From contig CBDDLT010000015.1 of the NCBI GenBank assembly GCA_965230755.1, positions 1 to 64,000 of the forward strand: a stretch of 64,000 nt of DNA. Reading direction: 5' to 3'. Both the position numbers and the translations under genes were made by a program. Position 1 is the first letter of the stretch; the number at the start of each line of letters is the position of its first letter. The notes beneath the pieces were generated by a model. The model searched no databases, was not told where the DNA came from, and saw only the letters and a list, made by a program, of their open reading frames with translations. Below, piece by piece: positions 56,487 to 64,000 of the stretch. This DNA comes from DATFJT01 sp965230755 (GTDB lineage: Bacteria; Bacteroidota; Bacteroidia; Chitinophagales; Saprospiraceae).

Positions 56487-56863
56487 TTAAACATTGAATT
56501 ATACATGGTAATTTTGAAAAAAAAACAAAAATAATCTTTGCGTTTACAAACATGTACTTATATTTACGCCTAGAATTATCTGTTTTTGTGAGTAGATAAT
56601 ACCATTTATATGGTAATTTAAGACTTTATAAGTTTCAAAATGGTGCTGAAATTAGTTTAATTAAACTTAATTGCATAGTTTTAGGAACTTAGAGAAAATT
56701 AAAATGCTCAAAATCGCGAATTTCCCCCCCAAAAGCGCGGTTTAAATTTCATGTTTTAGTAATTTTTGGTACAAGACGAGAACGTTTGACTATGATTTAT
56801 TATATGCGTTCTTGAAAACTATAATGATTGAAAAACTTATTATTAATTAAAATTGAAGCTATT
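56487..56863. other. 377-base non-coding leader region
   Basis: This AT-rich gap is divergent between ccmB and the giant secreted protein. It contains a run of seven C at 56724-56730 next to two GC-rich points (tcgcga and gcgcgg), out of character for its surroundings. I see no tRNA, no riboswitch I can name, and no full -33/-7 pair. A TTG at 56828 opens the frame of the next gene, but the ATG at 56864 fits a signal peptide better. Confidence 0.5.
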
Positions 56864-59800
56864 ATGAAAGTTAACTTAACCCCTTGGAGTCCAAAGAGGG
56901 CTATTTTCCAAAATGCTGCCTTTTTTGGAAAAACGTTGGTGGTTGCTGCTCTAGCTGTGTTGTCTTCATTTTCAATGAATGCACAGGGATGCGCTTGCAA
57001 CGATAACGTTGTTCTGGGATTAAACGATTTTCCTAACGGAAGACCAACTGCTATTACAGCAGACATGATCCTGGAAGATCCTTCTTCTTGCGGAGCTAAT
57101 TGGATTAGACTACGCCAGAATGGGATGTGGGTTGGTATTGATCCTGCTACTGGAGCAGACATCGATCCAACTGATTCAAATCCTAGATGGAATGAGATCT
57201 GGGTAGACTGTTCTTACAAAAACACTAGTGTTTATGCTGAGATTCTAGATGCAAATGGAGTAATCCAATGCTGGGGAACAGTAGACATTGAGGACAAGAA
57301 GAAGCCATCGTGTGTTATTCTTGACCTTACTTTGAGTTGTGATGTTGATCCTACTCCTGCTAATGTAAATGAGGCATATGGACAGGGAGCTACTAACGAA
57401 AACAGTAGATACGGTTATCCGTTCAGCAATGACAACTGTGGTACTCAAATGATGACTAAGACTTACTCTGACATTGAGACTTTGAATGCTTGTCACGTTG
57501 GTTACATTGACAGAACATGGACTGTAACTGATATGTCTGGTAACTCTACTACTTGTGCTCAGAGATTGACATTTGTTGATCAAACTCCTCCATCAATCAC
57601 ATGGCCTGATGATGTAACATTGGATTGTGCTGATGCGGATACTAGTCCTGATGCTTTAGGTGAGCCTGAAGTTTCTGACAACTGTGCTCAATTGGCTACT
57701 AGATATTATGATGCAGAATTCATTCAGTGTGAAGATGCTTGTTATAAAATCTTGAGAAGATGGGAAGTTTTAGACTGGTGTAAGTATGATGCTCAGACTG
57801 GTTCTGGTATCTACACTCACGAGCAAACTATTAAAGTAGTTGATGAGGAAGATCCTACATATTCACTTCCTGACACTCTTAAATTGGGAATTTCTACTAT
57901 TAGAGGTTGGAACCCAAGTAGAGGTTGTGTTATCAATAACTTCGAGGCTCCTGAGCCAGACAGTTTAGATGATAACTGTGGTGACGTTTCTTGGTCAGTT
58001 GTTATGTATCAAGATAATAATGCTGATTGTGCTGTAGATAGTGGTGATGATTTATTGCCTACTGATGCTCAAGGAAGATATGATGATTTAACTTGTAATA
58101 ACTACATCGCAGTTTATTCTATCCGAGATTGTTGTGGAAACTCTGTTTCTAAAACAGTTTGTGTTGTAATTTACGATGATGTTCCACCTGTCGCGGTTTG
58201 TGATGACTCTTCTAACTTGACTTTAACTTACGGAAGAAGAAGAGGTAATTGTACTTCTAGAAATGCGGATGGTTTCGCAGAAATTTGTGTTGATGCTATT
58301 GAAGATGGTTCTTCAGATAACTGTACTGCTGAGGTAGAGTTAGGTATTGCTAAAGGAGGTTTGTATGATCCTTCTACTCACAATAACCCACCAACAAGTG
58401 GTTATAGAGACTGTTTGACTTTCGATTGTGGAGACAAAGGTGAGCAAGTTGTTTGGTTGAGAGCATTGGATGATGCTTGTCCTTCTAACTGTGATGAGAG
58501 AGACGCTGGATACTGCTGGATGATCGTTGTTGTTGAAGACAAAAATCCTGCTAGATGTACTTTCGTACCTGCTGACGTAGAAGTTGAGTGTGGTGATGAT
58601 ATCTCTGAAGCTGCATTGGGTTCTGCTGAATTCGAAGATGAGTGTGATCTTGATTCTTGTTGGGTTGAGACTACTGGAGACCTTTACTGTGGTGGTACTT
58701 TGACAAGAACTTGGTATGCTAGAGACTGTGGTGGAAACATTACTACTTGTAGCCAAGATATCACTGTTGTATTGCCTAAGTGGGATTATGTATGTCCAGA
58801 TGACGTAACAGTTGACTGTGATGGTTTAGAGAACACTAATCCTGATCCAGCTGATACTGGTGAGCCAAGTGTAAGTGTAACTGATACTTGTAACATCGTT
58901 GCTGTTCTTGGACCATTTGATTCAAGAGGACCAGTTATTGATTCTGATGATGACAAGATCGAAAGAACTTGGGAGATCATGGACTGGTGTACTGGTGACA
59001 TCGAAGTTTGTACTCAGAAAATCGTATTGACTGGATGTAGAGGTTCTAGAGCTGCTGCTTCTATCTCAGGTGTTGTTTCAACTCCTGCAGGACAGCCTTT
59101 AGAAGGAGTTGATGTATCTGTTAATGGTATCAACACTCAAACTGGTGCTAACGGTGAGTATACTTTCTATAACATGTTTGTAGATGAGACTTATGACATT
59201 CAAGCTGCTCTTAACGGAGACGCTTCTGAAGGAATCAATACTTTGGATATTATCTTGACAAGACAACATATCTTGACTAGCAATCCATTTACTTCTGCTG
59301 ATCAGTTCATAGCTGCTGATGTTAACAATGATATGAGAATATCTGCTTTCGACATCGTTACTATGAGACAAATGATCTTGAATGCAATCTCTGAGTGGAA
59401 TACTCCTGTATGGACTATGATTCCTGCTACTACTAATATGATTGACAATCCATTGACTACTGGATACTCTACAGTATTCACTCACGACCACGTTGGTACT
59501 GCTGATGATGTAAACTTCATCGCTGTAAAGACTGGTGATGTTGATGGAAGCTTCAATATCAATAGCAGATCTAACGGTACAGTTTCTGTTAAAGTTGCTG
59601 ACGCTATCGTAACTGCTGGTTCTGAAATTACTGTTCCTTTCACAATTGCTACTGATGTTCTTGGATATCAAATGACAATTGCTGCTAAAGGTTTAGAAGT
59701 AGTTTCTGTTCAAGGAGATGCTGCTAACTTCAATGTACAAGCTAACAGTGTTGCTACGAGCTGGGATGCATACTCTGGTTCAGATATGAACTTTGCAATC

Positions 59801-60184
59801 ACTTTCAAAGCTGTTGAGAATGTATCATTGAGTGAAGCATTGGCTATCAACTCTGATATGGTTAAGTCTGAAGCTTACAGTAGAGATGGAGATATCAGTG
59901 ATATCGTATTGACTTTCGATAATGGTAATGCTGATTTCGTTCTTTATCAAAATCAACCTAACCCATTCGTTGGTAACACAATGATTTCTTTCAACCTTCC
60001 TGAGGCTTTGAGTGCTGAAATCAATGTTTACGACGTAACTGGAAAGGTTATCTACAATAATAACGTGGATGGTGTTAAAGGGTATAACACTCACAACATC
60101 AATCTTAACGTAACAGGTGTATTGTACTACACAGTTGAGGCTGGAGAGTATAGTGCAACTAATAAGATGATCAGTAGCAAATAA
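56864..60184 (+). CDS. giant cysteine-rich T9SS-secreted surface protein with HYR-like repeats and dockerin-like motif
   Basis: From ATG 56864 the protein has 1106 residues. A signal peptide ends MNAQG. Residues 30-730 carry several HYR-like repeats marked by PDDVTLDC, SDNC, DDNC, and pairs such as RRWEVLDWC and RTWEIMDWC, with dozens of Cys. Next come a carboxypeptidase-regulatory-like domain (SGVVSTPAGQPLEGVDVSVN), a dockerin-like motif (AADVNNDMRISAFDIVTMR), a cohesin-like beta domain (ITVPFTIATDVLGYQMTI) and a T9SS tail (QNQPNPFVGNTMISFNLPE). Codon choice is narrow (GCT, ACT, GGT, AGA), unlike its neighbours, which suggests high expression. It is likely an abundant, disulfide-linked surface or matrix protein (inference). 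Confidence 0.88.
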   Translation: MKVNLTPWSPKRAIFQNAAFFGKTLVVAALAVLSSFSMNAQGCACNDNVVLGLNDFPNGRPTAITADMILEDPSSCGANWIRLRQNGMWVGIDPATGADIDPTDSNPRWNEIWVDCSYKNTSVYAEILDANGVIQCWGTVDIEDKKKPSCVILDLTLSCDVDPTPANVNEAYGQGATNENSRYGYPFSNDNCGTQMMTKTYSDIETLNACHVGYIDRTWTVTDMSGNSTTCAQRLTFVDQTPPSITWPDDVTLDCADADTSPDALGEPEVSDNCAQLATRYYDAEFIQCEDACYKILRRWEVLDWCKYDAQTGSGIYTHEQTIKVVDEEDPTYSLPDTLKLGISTIRGWNPSRGCVINNFEAPEPDSLDDNCGDVSWSVVMYQDNNADCAVDSGDDLLPTDAQGRYDDLTCNNYIAVYSIRDCCGNSVSKTVCVVIYDDVPPVAVCDDSSNLTLTYGRRRGNCTSRNADGFAEICVDAIEDGSSDNCTAEVELGIAKGGLYDPSTHNNPPTSGYRDCLTFDCGDKGEQVVWLRALDDACPSNCDERDAGYCWMIVVVEDKNPARCTFVPADVEVECGDDISEAALGSAEFEDECDLDSCWVETTGDLYCGGTLTRTWYARDCGGNITTCSQDITVVLPKWDYVCPDDVTVDCDGLENTNPDPADTGEPSVSVTDTCNIVAVLGPFDSRGPVIDSDDDKIERTWEIMDWCTGDIEVCTQKIVLTGCRGSRAAASISGVVSTPAGQPLEGVDVSVNGINTQTGANGEYTFYNMFVDETYDIQAALNGDASEGINTLDIILTRQHILTSNPFTSADQFIAADVNNDMRISAFDIVTMRQMILNAISEWNTPVWTMIPATTNMIDNPLTTGYSTVFTHDHVGTADDVNFIAVKTGDVDGSFNINSRSNGTVSVKVADAIVTAGSEITVPFTIATDVLGYQMTIAAKGLEVVSVQGDAANFNVQANSVATSWDAYSGSDMNFAITFKAVENVSLSEALAINSDMVKSEAYSRDGDISDIVLTFDNGNADFVLYQNQPNPFVGNTMISFNLPEALSAEINVYDVTGKVIYNNNVDGVKGYNTHNINLNVTGVLYYTVEAGEYSATNKMISSK

Positions 60185-60211
60185 AAATTTGTGAAAGATT
60201 AATATGACTTG

Positions 60212-60241
60212 AAAGGGGATGCTTTTGCATCCCCTTTTTTT
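60212..60241 (+). terminator. strong rho-independent terminator
   Basis: GGGGATGC (60215-60222), loop TTTT, GCATCCCC (60227-60234), then seven T, with flanking aaa/ttt extending the stem. It lies 28 bases after the giant gene's stop and isolates it from purK. Confidence 0.95.
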
Positions 60242-60261
60242 ATTTATTGTAAAAGCATTAG

Positions 60262-60269
60262 TAATTTTG
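60262..60269 (+). promoter_or_regulatory. -7 box TAATTTTG of purK-purE
   Basis: The octamer matches TAnnTTTG at all fixed positions and lies 26 bases before the purK ATG. The nearest TTG upstream (60247) is closer than the usual -33 spacing. Confidence 0.5.
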
Positions 60270-60294
60270 CATTCATCTTAATGCAAAAAATCAT

Positions 60295-61437
60295 ATGAAA
60301 AAAATTGGTATTCTAGGAGGCGGACAGTTGGGAAGAATGTTACTTCAAGCAAGTATTCCATTCAATGGTGATTTTTATTTTATGGATCATTCCGCAGCAC
60401 CCCTAAAATCTATCCATACCAATTTCTTTGAAGGAAGTATTCAGTCCAAACAAGAAGTCCTTCAATTCTCACAAAACAAAGATGTCCTTAGCATAGAGAT
60501 AGAGAATGTATCCGTTGCGGCCCTCGAAGAAATACACACAAATAAAGATCAAATAGTCATCCCCAATCCACATTCTTTAAATATTATCAAGGATAAAGGG
60601 CTTCAGAAGTCATTCTATCGGGACAATGGCTTACCAACTTCCAAATACGCGCTTGTAGACGATCTTAAAACGCTTAAAGAGAGAATAAATACCGGAGAAA
60701 TACAGTATCCATTCGTCCATAAGACCCGAACAGGAGGATATGATGGCAAAGGAGTTCAAATTATTAACTCAGAAGAAGATTTAGTACATGCATTCGATGC
60801 ACCGAGTGTGGTCGAGGAAAAAGTCAAAATTTACAAAGAACTAGCCATCATCATCGTGAGATCATTAGCCGGAGAGACAAAAACTTATTCCCCTGTAGAA
60901 ATGATCTTTAACCCCAAGGCAAATCTTGTAGAATATGTAGCATCACCAGCAGTAATTGATAAGAAAGCAGCGGATAATGTAAAATCCATTGCCATGAGTC
61001 TGGTTGAAAAGCTCAACTTTCATGGTCTGCTTGCGATAGAATTCTTTCTCACAAATGAAGGAGAGATATTAATCAACGAATGCGCTCCTAGAACACATAA
61101 CAGCGGGCATTGGACCATTGAGGCTTGTTATAGCTCTCAATTCGAACAGCATGCAAGAGTATTGCTAGATCTACCACTGGGCAATACTGAAATGATGCAT
61201 CCTAATGCCATTATGTTCAATTTACTTGGTGAACCCGGATATCAAGGAAAAGCAAAATATGTCAATCTCGATTTAGCCTACCAGCATCCTGCGGCTAAAG
61301 TTCATCTCTATGGGAAGGAAATCACAAAACCCTATAGAAAAATGGGACATGTAACCATGGTTGGAGATGATAAGGCTCGTTTGTTTGAAGAAGCGCAAAA
61401 ATTAAACCATCAAATAAAAGTAATATGTCATGAGTAA
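60295..61437 (+). CDS. purK: N5-carboxyaminoimidazole ribonucleotide synthase
   Basis: The 380-residue ATP-grasp enzyme carboxylates AIR on nitrogen using ATP and bicarbonate. It has ILGGGQLGRMLLQA at the N-terminus, VHKTRTGGYDGKGV (ATP loop), VVEEKVKIYKELAII, and INECAPRTHNSGHWTIEAC in the metal site. The purE start overlaps its end by 8 bases, so the two consecutive steps of purine synthesis are coupled. Confidence 0.97.
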   Translation: MKKIGILGGGQLGRMLLQASIPFNGDFYFMDHSAAPLKSIHTNFFEGSIQSKQEVLQFSQNKDVLSIEIENVSVAALEEIHTNKDQIVIPNPHSLNIIKDKGLQKSFYRDNGLPTSKYALVDDLKTLKERINTGEIQYPFVHKTRTGGYDGKGVQIINSEEDLVHAFDAPSVVEEKVKIYKELAIIIVRSLAGETKTYSPVEMIFNPKANLVEYVASPAVIDKKAADNVKSIAMSLVEKLNFHGLLAIEFFLTNEGEILINECAPRTHNSGHWTIEACYSSQFEQHARVLLDLPLGNTEMMHPNAIMFNLLGEPGYQGKAKYVNLDLAYQHPAAKVHLYGKEITKPYRKMGHVTMVGDDKARLFEEAQKLNHQIKVICHE

Positions 61438-61915
61438 GGTAGCAGTAATAATGGGTAGTGATTCGGACTTGCCCATCATGCAAGAAGCCATTGATTTTCT
61501 CAATTCGATGAATATCTCGAATGATGTGGCTATCGTTTCCGCACATCGTACACCGATATGGATGAGTGAATTTGCTCAAGGGGCTCAGGAAAAGGGCTAT
61601 GATGTTATTATTGCCGGAGCCGGAGGTGCGGCCCATCTACCGGGAATGGTAGCATCCTTGACCAATTTACCTGTTATAGGAGTTCCTATTAAGTCTAGAA
61701 ACTCTATTGATGGTTGGGACTCGATCCTTTCTATTCTTCAAATGCCCAACGGTATTCCTGTCGCTACTGTAGCGCTCAACGGTGCCAAAAATGCAGGTAT
61801 ACTAGCTGCAAGAATACTCTCTATAAAAGAACCGAGAATAAGCGAACTATTAGAACAGTACAGGGCGGATATGGAGCAGAAAGTGATGAAAAAAAATGAC
61901 GCTCTAGGAAAATAA
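61430..61915 (+). CDS. purE: N5-CAIR mutase (class I PurE)
   Basis: The 161-residue enzyme moves the carboxylate from N5 to C4. It has VIMGSDSDLPIM, the catalytic SAHRTP loop, AGAGGAAHLPGM and GVPIKS, all of class I PurE. The start overlaps purK by 8 bases. It ends 10 bases before the convergent CotH gene. Confidence 0.97.
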   Translation: MSKVAVIMGSDSDLPIMQEAIDFLNSMNISNDVAIVSAHRTPIWMSEFAQGAQEKGYDVIIAGAGGAAHLPGMVASLTNLPVIGVPIKSRNSIDGWDSILSILQMPNGIPVATVALNGAKNAGILAARILSIKEPRISELLEQYRADMEQKVMKKNDALGK

Positions 61916-61925
61916 TTATTCTTCC

Positions 61926-63533
61926 TTAATCATTGATGGAAAAGGGTTTGAATGCACCATATTTAGGTAAAACTTTGGCTGATTTTTCGGAGAATGCCAC
62001 AATATAGTAATCGGAAAAATCCTCCTTTTCGAACTCCTCATTTAACTCCCAATTTAGTTCTTCAGACTCATCCTCTGAAGGAAAAATCTCTTTTACTTGG
62101 TATGGAGCTCCTTTTTCAGATCTATAGAACACCTTCACCTTAGATGCCTTCGCTATTTTAGCCTGAAGCGTGATCTTTTCGCTTTTATCAGCTTTTACCT
62201 CAGTAATTTCAGGAGGAATGATATTCACCATTGGATGTTCGGCCAAATAGTCCTTTCTTCCCCTCATCAATTCTATCAATCCAGGGACCATTATTCCGGC
62301 ATTGTTGTAATCCTTTTCAAAATAAGTTTTATAATTGGTCGGTTCATAGAGGCCGTTTTTATCGTTAAGAATGTGAGTATTTGCTGCAATGGAAATACTA
62401 TCCATATAAGACACATACCTTTCATTGGCGATCCAATCCTCGTACATGGTTCGCACATGATCCAAATAAATCAATCTTGTATCCTTGTCAATAAGCAATT
62501 CTTTGATAAGTGGTCTCTCAGGGTTATTGACATGCAAAAACACCGACAAATTCATCATTTCCTCCGGATTTAAGGGCTTTAAATCATCCGAAAAGCGGAA
62601 ACCTCCAAATGCCATATTCATGTCCCATATAAGGGGCTGAAAAACACCAAAGGAATCCCTAAAGAGATAATAATTATGACAGAACCTACCCGTATAACTG
62701 TCCAGGTTTACAAAGACGGTATTGAAGGCATGCATCCACAAGCATGCATCCACATTGATCAATTCAGAAATCTTTTCTGAACGCCCTTTTAAAGCTTTAG
62801 TAAGCTCAATCAGATGCTTCCATTCCTTGCCTGTATCACTTTTACTTTCGTAATAAGGCTTGTAGCAGTCAGAATCATCCCCTAAGTACTCTAGTGAAGC
62901 ATTCTGCCCACGTTCACAACCTCGCGGGTGTGGTTCATGCCACTCAGGATCACACTTAATGAAGTCTCCTTCCTTATATCCGAAATTCTTCTTCAGAAAA
63001 TGCCCATCGATCGACTCCGTACTGGTATACAAACCTACCGACTCATCGTTAATTTTTAATTGAGCGAAATTAGCTCTGGGAGCAATCATGTAATCTCTGG
63101 CAATTCTATATGCCAAGATTTCCCTAACATACGATGGATCGCTAAAGATATTGGAGAGTTTAAGTTTTTCTATTTTACCAATGAAGTGCTGTCCGTCAAT
63201 GAACTTATCGGAATCAATATTGAACGGAAGTTTTTTCTCTTCCTTCTTTAGTGTGCTGTAGAAAGAACTATTGCCTTTATATCGTACTCCAACAGAATCA
63301 TATTTAATCCCATTTATTGTAATCTGGGCCGGTACCCTCTTCTTGGAGTACTTCTTCTTATAGTGGGTAAGCTTATTATTCCAATACTCGTGATAGAATT
63401 CTAATTCAATCTCGTTGACTTGTTGAATGGAGTAAAAACCATCATCCTGAGCACCGCTTAAAAGAGGCAGGGCGGTGATAACGAATAAGAGCCGATACCC
63501 TTTGTACAACAGATTATTTAGATTTTTGATCAC
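61926..63533 (-). CDS. CotH kinase family protein (exported)
   Basis: The 535-residue protein has a signal peptide ending LLSGAQ. The CotH domain shows GVRYKGNSSFYS, IEKLKLSNIFSDPSYV, YTSTESIDGHFLKKNFG and WDMNMAFGGF, the conserved nucleotide- and metal-binding positions of this atypical protein kinase family. A C-terminal beta domain (EITEVKADKSEKITLQAK onward) follows. Bacillus CotH phosphorylates coat proteins on serine; the bacterial T9SS-linked members have unknown targets. Its ATG overlaps the stop of an upstream paralog (ATGA at 63530-63533). Confidence 0.85.
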   Translation of the reverse strand: MIKNLNNLLYKGYRLLFVITALPLLSGAQDDGFYSIQQVNEIELEFYHEYWNNKLTHYKKKYSKKRVPAQITINGIKYDSVGVRYKGNSSFYSTLKKEEKKLPFNIDSDKFIDGQHFIGKIEKLKLSNIFSDPSYVREILAYRIARDYMIAPRANFAQLKINDESVGLYTSTESIDGHFLKKNFGYKEGDFIKCDPEWHEPHPRGCERGQNASLEYLGDDSDCYKPYYESKSDTGKEWKHLIELTKALKGRSEKISELINVDACLWMHAFNTVFVNLDSYTGRFCHNYYLFRDSFGVFQPLIWDMNMAFGGFRFSDDLKPLNPEEMMNLSVFLHVNNPERPLIKELLIDKDTRLIYLDHVRTMYEDWIANERYVSYMDSISIAANTHILNDKNGLYEPTNYKTYFEKDYNNAGIMVPGLIELMRGRKDYLAEHPMVNIIPPEITEVKADKSEKITLQAKIAKASKVKVFYRSEKGAPYQVKEIFPSEDESEELNWELNEEFEKEDFSDYYIVAFSEKSAKVLPKYGAFKPFSIND

Positions 63534-64000
63534 TTATTAATTTCCTCTAGATCGATATTGTACTTTTCAAACGTATAATTAGCAGGATAATATGCCTCCA
63601 TCTTAATATTTTCCGTTTTTATGTAGTAATCCATGCTTGAAGAACCCTCTCCTGGTACCTTAATAGAATAAACTTTGTCTTTGGCCTTTTTATCAGGCTT
63701 TGATCCGTCATCTTTGAGAAGCATGTGCTCATAACTATCTTTATTATCTAATTTATAGTAAAGATGCACTCGCTTAGGAAAACCCTTCAATCTGACATAC
63801 ATTGTATAGTCTTCTATTCTATTCGAAGATAATTCATCTCTTGTTTTAAAACTGATATCAGTGATTTTTGGAGCCAAGTCCGTATTGAGATCTACTGTCT
63901 TTAAATAACTTCTTCTACTCTTGAGAAAGGAACTGATTCCAGGGATCTTGCTAACCTTACCGGTGACCTCTGTCTTGCTATTTAGAAATTGCTCATAATC
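63530..64000 (-). CDS. C-terminal part of a second CotH-like protein (runs off the window)
   Basis: The frame is open from the window end to 63530, giving about 156 residues. KIPGISSFLKSRRSYLKT is like the end of a CotH domain, and compares with LIELMRGRKDYLAEH in the downstream gene. A beta domain (LAPKITDISFKTRDELS to the stop) follows, similar in layout to the downstream paralog. The apparent start at 63877 is only an internal TTG. The two genes overlap by 4 bases, so they form a tandem pair, possibly a duplication. The catalytic part lies beyond the window. Confidence 0.75.
   Translation of the reverse strand, partial: DYEQFLNSKTEVTGKVSKIPGISSFLKSRRSYLKTVDLNTDLAPKITDISFKTRDELSSNRIEDYTMYVRLKGFPKRVHLYYKLDNKDSYEHMLLKDDGSKPDKKAKDKVYSIKVPGEGSSSMDYYIKTENIKMEAYYPANYTFEKYNIDLEEINK

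Noticed and set aside
57245..60094. Five sizeable minus-strand open frames opposite the giant secreted protein
   Set aside because: They are low-complexity Ser/Val/Ile-rich shadows produced by the biased codons of the plus-strand gene; no signal peptide, no family resemblance.
1..64000. CRISPR arrays, tRNA or rRNA genes, insertion sequences, phage genes
   Set aside because: No regularly spaced repeats, cloverleaf-like sequences, transposases, integrases or structural phage proteins were found.

Overview
The window is chromosomal DNA of a Bacteroidota bacterium, AT-rich and gene-dense. Evidence for the phylum: a SusE/SusC/SusD glycan-uptake set, TonB-dependent receptors with carboxypeptidase-regulatory N-domains, several secreted proteins ending in type IX secretion (T9SS) sorting domains, a GldC gliding protein, and -7 boxes close to TAnnTTTG with no strong Shine-Dalgarno sites. 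Very long secreted proteins with SprB/HYR-like repeats, dockerin-like EF-hands and T9SS tails fit a free-living, probably aquatic, Saprospiria-like lineage. The class assignment is inference.

1-11.2 kb: surface-polysaccharide locus. It encodes a PLP decarboxylase (cut by the window edge), an asparagine-synthase-like ligase, four GT4-type glycosyltransferases, two sulfotransferases and two tandem EpsG/Wzy-like membrane proteins on the opposite strand. The likely product is a sulfated, possibly amide-modified exopolysaccharide or O-antigen. Five frame breaks, each at or beside a homopolymer, fall in the first 5.4 kb; I saw none in the rest of the window.

11.3-32.8 kb: a starch/maltodextrin utilisation locus, all on the minus strand. 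Reading with transcription: MFS sugar transporter, beta-phosphoglucomutase, GH65 maltose phosphorylase, two lipoprotein GH13 enzymes, a T9SS-secreted GH13 with starch-binding-like N-domains, a SusA-like GH13, a lipoprotein with a destroyed zinc-protease motif, a remnant of a duplicated amylase C-terminus, then SusE-like, SusC and SusD. The inferred route is cleavage outside the cell, SusCD import, periplasmic cleavage, MFS import of maltose, phosphorolysis, and conversion of beta-glucose-1-phosphate to glucose-6-phosphate. No SusR, LacI or AraC regulator is visible.

32.8-56.5 kb: mostly housekeeping. It holds a CRY-DASH-like photolyase, a lipoprotein/SCO1/cytochrome c operon, a TonB-dependent receptor, a YciO/Sua5 protein, a secreted thioredoxin-SprB-dockerin protein, a 1503-residue exported protein of unknown function, prmA, folD, a stand-alone LuxE-like protein, a nucleoside phosphorylase, a small transaldolase, the SRP RNA gene (ffs, found by motif), gldC, a TraB/GumN protein, an Lrp regulator, glutamate dehydrogenase and ccmBCD.

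56.5-64 kb: a 1106-residue cysteine-rich T9SS protein behind a 377-base non-coding leader and followed by a strong terminator, then purK-purE, then two tandem CotH-family genes, the second running off the window.
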